Assembly (NCBI GenBank): GCA_039970095.1 | Contig: JBDVMP010000107.1 | Location: 115,313-179,312, forward strand | Source of the DNA: JAMZMI01 sp039970095 | Lineage (GTDB): Bacteria; Bacteroidota; Bacteroidia; Cytophagales; Cyclobacteriaceae | Reading direction: 5' to 3' | DNA: 64,000 nt | Shown here: positions 62,622 to 64,000 of the stretch, in pieces | Layout of the letters: the number at the start of each line of letters is the position of its first letter | Position numbering within the stretch: the first letter of the stretch is position 1 | Notes under the pieces: model-generated | The model's database searches: none | Told to the model about the DNA's origin: nothing | Seen by the model: the letters and a program-made list of their open reading frames with translations, nothing else | Position numbers and translations under genes: made by a program

Positions 62622-62923
62622 TCTTAGTTTAGTTATTTCTCAGGCACCTAATTTATCCAAAATTAACGTTCTTCATGTTATTTTGGAACAAAGCAGCAGG
62701 CTTATGATTCATCTATGATTGAAAACGCGCGATATCCGAAATCTTCGTTAATTGCAGGCCGGTGGTCACCATTCTTTGAAGTTATCGTTCGTATCGGGGA
62801 CTTACATCTCTTTCTGGCCTTAAAGATTTCAAAGCAAACCAACCGGCCTGAAACAGAATCTGCTTTTTTGTAAAAATAGATGTCTTCATATCTTTTGATT
62901 AGGGTGTGAACAAAACCTTGGTT
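62622..62923. other. Non-coding interval with a long-range inverted repeat
   Basis: About 300 bases without a convincing gene. CAGGCCGGT (62755-62763) and ACCGGCCTG (62842-62850) are exact reverse complements 78 bases apart. A 52-codon frame (62715-62873) spans both arms but resembles nothing recognised. Confidence 0.4.
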
Positions 62924-63163
62924 CTATATTCTTCTTTTAAGTATTTCATGACCGGCCCCCTTCTTTTTAGGATCATACCTGTCAAGTGATGCCAATACAT
63001 CATTCAAGTCAAAAAAGACTCTATTGCTAACCCTCCGGAATGGAATATGGCCTTCTTTCTTCCACTTATGAATAGTGGCCTTGCCGACTTTAAGGATTGC
63101 ACATAGTTCCGGTATTTTGAGGGGCTGTTCGCCGCTGCGATCGACTCCTTCCGAGTGCGCCAA
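62924..63163 (-). CDS. Excisionase-like helix-turn-helix protein
   Basis: A 79-codon frame with an HTH_17/excisionase-type domain: LKIPELCAILKVGKATIHKWKKEGHIPFRRVSNRVFFDLNDVLASL (the winged HTH of DNA-bending excisionases and MerR-like proteins). The only start reachable is TTG at 63163, which lies inside a tRNA-derived sequence, so the first ten residues (AHSEGVDRSG) are probably not native. The gene may have lost its own start when an element inserted or was lost. It is a likely relic of the recombination module of an integrative element; no integrase is present in the window. Confidence 0.6.
   Translation of the reverse strand: MAHSEGVDRSGEQPLKIPELCAILKVGKATIHKWKKEGHIPFRRVSNRVFFDLNDVLASLDRYDPKKKGAGHEILKRRI
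63141..63159 (+). other. tRNA 3'-end fragment, possible att site
   Basis: TCGACTCCTTCCGAGTGCG matches the T-loop to acceptor end of tRNA-Arg (6832-6850) at 16 of 19 positions, with the first 11 identical; all three differences are transitions. No 5' part of a tRNA precedes it, and a tRNA-type terminator follows. It has the orientation expected of attR for an element inserted at tRNA-Arg. Confidence 0.5.
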
Positions 63164-63164
63164 T

Positions 63165-63195
63165 AAAGGTCTCTAGATTTCTGGAGACCTTTTTT
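63165..63195 (+). terminator. Terminator behind the tRNA fragment
   Basis: AAAGGTCTC and GAGACCTTT pair perfectly around a ten-base loop and are followed by T residues. Confidence 0.75.
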
Positions 63196-63311
63196 GTTTC
63201 ATGCTGACAGGTTTCTGGGTGAATGCGATCGTTATATGACTTTTGTCAGTAATTGTCAAAATGCCGCCAACTTCTATTTTGTGCCATTGTGAAAAGTACT
63301 AACCTTGTTTT

Positions 63312-63707
63312 ATGAAGCCAGATATTCAGTCCAGAGCGGATATTGAAAAACTTGTCAATGCCTTTTACACCAAGGTGAGAGCACATGCTGAAATTGGTCG
63401 TTTTTTTAATGAAACCATCACAGACTGGCCCGAACACCTCTCCAAACTGGCGGACTTTTGGGAAGCCAACCTGTTCTTTGTTAGCGGCTTTCGGGGCAAC
63501 CCGATGAAGGCTCATATAGAAGTAGACGCTAAATTCAATCATGAGATTGATCAGGCTCATTTTGGTAATTGGCTGGAGCTTTGGATGAATACCCTCGACG
63601 AATTGTTTGAAGGAGAAAAAGCCACTTTGGCAAAAGAACGTGCCCGCAATATGGCCCATATGATCTATATGAGGATTTTCAATGCCAGAAAATTAGCTCA
63701 ACCATAG
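63312..63707 (+). CDS. Group III truncated haemoglobin
   Basis: A 131-residue cytoplasmic haem protein of the 2-over-2 globin fold. Group III features are visible: FYTKVRAHAEIGRFF in the B-C region, WPEHLSKLADFWEANLFF in the E-helix region, and AHFGNWLELWMNTLDELF with the proximal histidine (F8) in the AHF segment. The length is normal. Proteins of this class bind oxygen or nitric oxide; the exact role is unknown. It begins the ordinary chromosome to the right of the island scar. Confidence 0.9.
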   Translation: MKPDIQSRADIEKLVNAFYTKVRAHAEIGRFFNETITDWPEHLSKLADFWEANLFFVSGFRGNPMKAHIEVDAKFNHEIDQAHFGNWLELWMNTLDELFEGEKATLAKERARNMAHMIYMRIFNARKLAQP

Positions 63708-63728
63708 GGAGTGTCAATACAATAAAAA

Positions 63729-63760
63729 TCAGGAACTTGCACACTTTGTACACTTCCTGA
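63729..63760. other. Inverted repeat in the leader of the radical SAM gene
   Basis: TCAGGAA (63729-63735) and TTCCTGA (63754-63760) are exact complements 18 bases apart, ending four bases before the proposed GTG start. Confidence 0.4.
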
Positions 63761-63764
63761 ATCA

Positions 63765-64000
63765 GTGACAGACCTCCTACTCATAACTCCTCCCTTTACT
63801 CAGCTGAATACGCCGTATCCAGCTACTACTTATCTCAAAGGTTTTTTGAACACCAAAGGGATTTCATCCTTTCAAATGGATTTGGGGATAGAGGTGATTT
63901 TGACACTTTTCAGCTCGCAACACTTAACAGAGTTGTTTGCGCTGGCAAAAGAATCGGGGAAGATTTCTTCTGATAATGCCAAACGTATATATGCGCTTCG
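63765..64000 (+). CDS. Radical SAM (B12-binding type) protein, N-terminal part
   Basis: The frame is open from GTG at 63765 to the window edge, 78 codons. It opens TDLLLITPPFTQLNTPYPAT and continues YLKGFLNTKGISSFQMDLGI, the characteristic beginning of B12-binding-domain radical SAM proteins of Bacteroidota. The CxxxCxxC iron-sulfur motif lies further on and is outside the window. No in-frame ATG precedes it, so GTG is the likeliest start. Function beyond the family cannot be told. Confidence 0.75.
   Translation, partial: MTDLLLITPPFTQLNTPYPATTYLKGFLNTKGISSFQMDLGIEVILTLFSSQHLTELFALAKESGKISSDNAKRIYAL

Noticed and set aside
62715..62873. 52-codon frame spanning the long-range inverted repeat
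   Set aside because: Short, no homologue recognised, no signal peptide or motif; kept only as part of the non-coding interval.
63246..63659. 137-codon minus-strand frame over the haemoglobin gene
   Set aside because: Antisense shadow; the plus-strand frame has the group III truncated haemoglobin features.
1..64000. CRISPR array or rRNA operon
   Set aside because: No regularly spaced repeats and no rRNA-like sequence were seen on either strand.

Overview
The window looks like a chromosomal segment of a marine Bacteroidota, probably a Cytophagales-type bacterium. The signs are a SusC/SusD pair, type IX secretion (T9SS) C-terminal sorting domains on many exported enzymes, Bacteroidota-type TAnnTTTG promoter elements, weak Shine-Dalgarno sites, an HYC_CC_PP family protein and a PID-CTERM mini-protein. 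No species can be named from this alone.

Layout. (1) 1-6.4 kb is ordinary chromosome: a partial DAHP synthase, OsmC, cold-shock protein, a collagen-like lipoprotein, and a minus-strand cluster that looks like metal uptake (CarboxypepD_reg mini-protein, HYC_CC_PP protein, TonB-dependent receptor, HMA-domain protein) ending in a translationally coupled ATP-cone/PD-(D/E)XK nuclease-like protein. (2) At 6.8 kb lies tRNA-Arg(TCG), followed by about 2.4 kb of mobile-element debris: a frameshifted unknown gene, a small HTH protein, a winged-helix protein and an IS3 orfA remnant. (3) 9.3-59.4 kb is a large polysaccharide utilization locus (PUL). (4) 59.5-63.2 kb is a scarred boundary with a HipBA-type module, an hsdR remnant joined to the tail of an Ig-like/T9SS protein, an excisionase-like HTH gene and a 3' tRNA fragment with its terminator. 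(5) The window ends in a group III truncated haemoglobin and the start of a radical SAM gene.

The PUL is best read as a locus for kappa/iota-carrageenan or furcellaran-type galactans. Two GH16 enzymes (37.7 and 50.2 kb) strongly resemble kappa-carrageenase, including the ExDxxE catalytic motif and, in one, Ig-like modules as in known kappa-carrageenases. Three further GH16 domains form a separate sub-group. There are five S1 formylglycine sulfatase domains, two GH42-like (possibly GH167-type) exo-beta-galactosidase candidates, and a cytoplasmic GH127 enzyme of the family that includes 3,6-anhydro-D-galactosidases. A complete four-enzyme route for 3,6-anhydrogalactose is encoded as overlapping genes: dehydrogenase, cycloisomerase, 2-keto-3-deoxygalactonate kinase and phospho-aldolase. 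Two AraC regulators, one SusCD pair with a SusE/F-like lipoprotein and one MFS sugar porter supply sensing and uptake.

How the parts would work together (inference): surface GH16 enzymes and sulfatases cut and desulfate the polymer, SusCD imports oligosaccharides, GH42-like and GH127 enzymes release galactose and anhydrogalactose, and the dau-type enzymes feed pyruvate and glyceraldehyde-3-phosphate into central metabolism. No sulfatase-maturing enzyme is present, so one must be encoded elsewhere.

Most unusual items: a 1592-residue sulfatase-GH16 fusion with a long T9SS tail; a Tat-exported FAD oxidoreductase next to a protein with an FMN-attachment-like motif inside the PUL; the hsdR/Ig-like chimeric pseudogene; a perfect 38-bp palindrome between the SusCD block and the catabolic operon; and the near-copy of the tRNA-Arg 3' end at the far side of the island.
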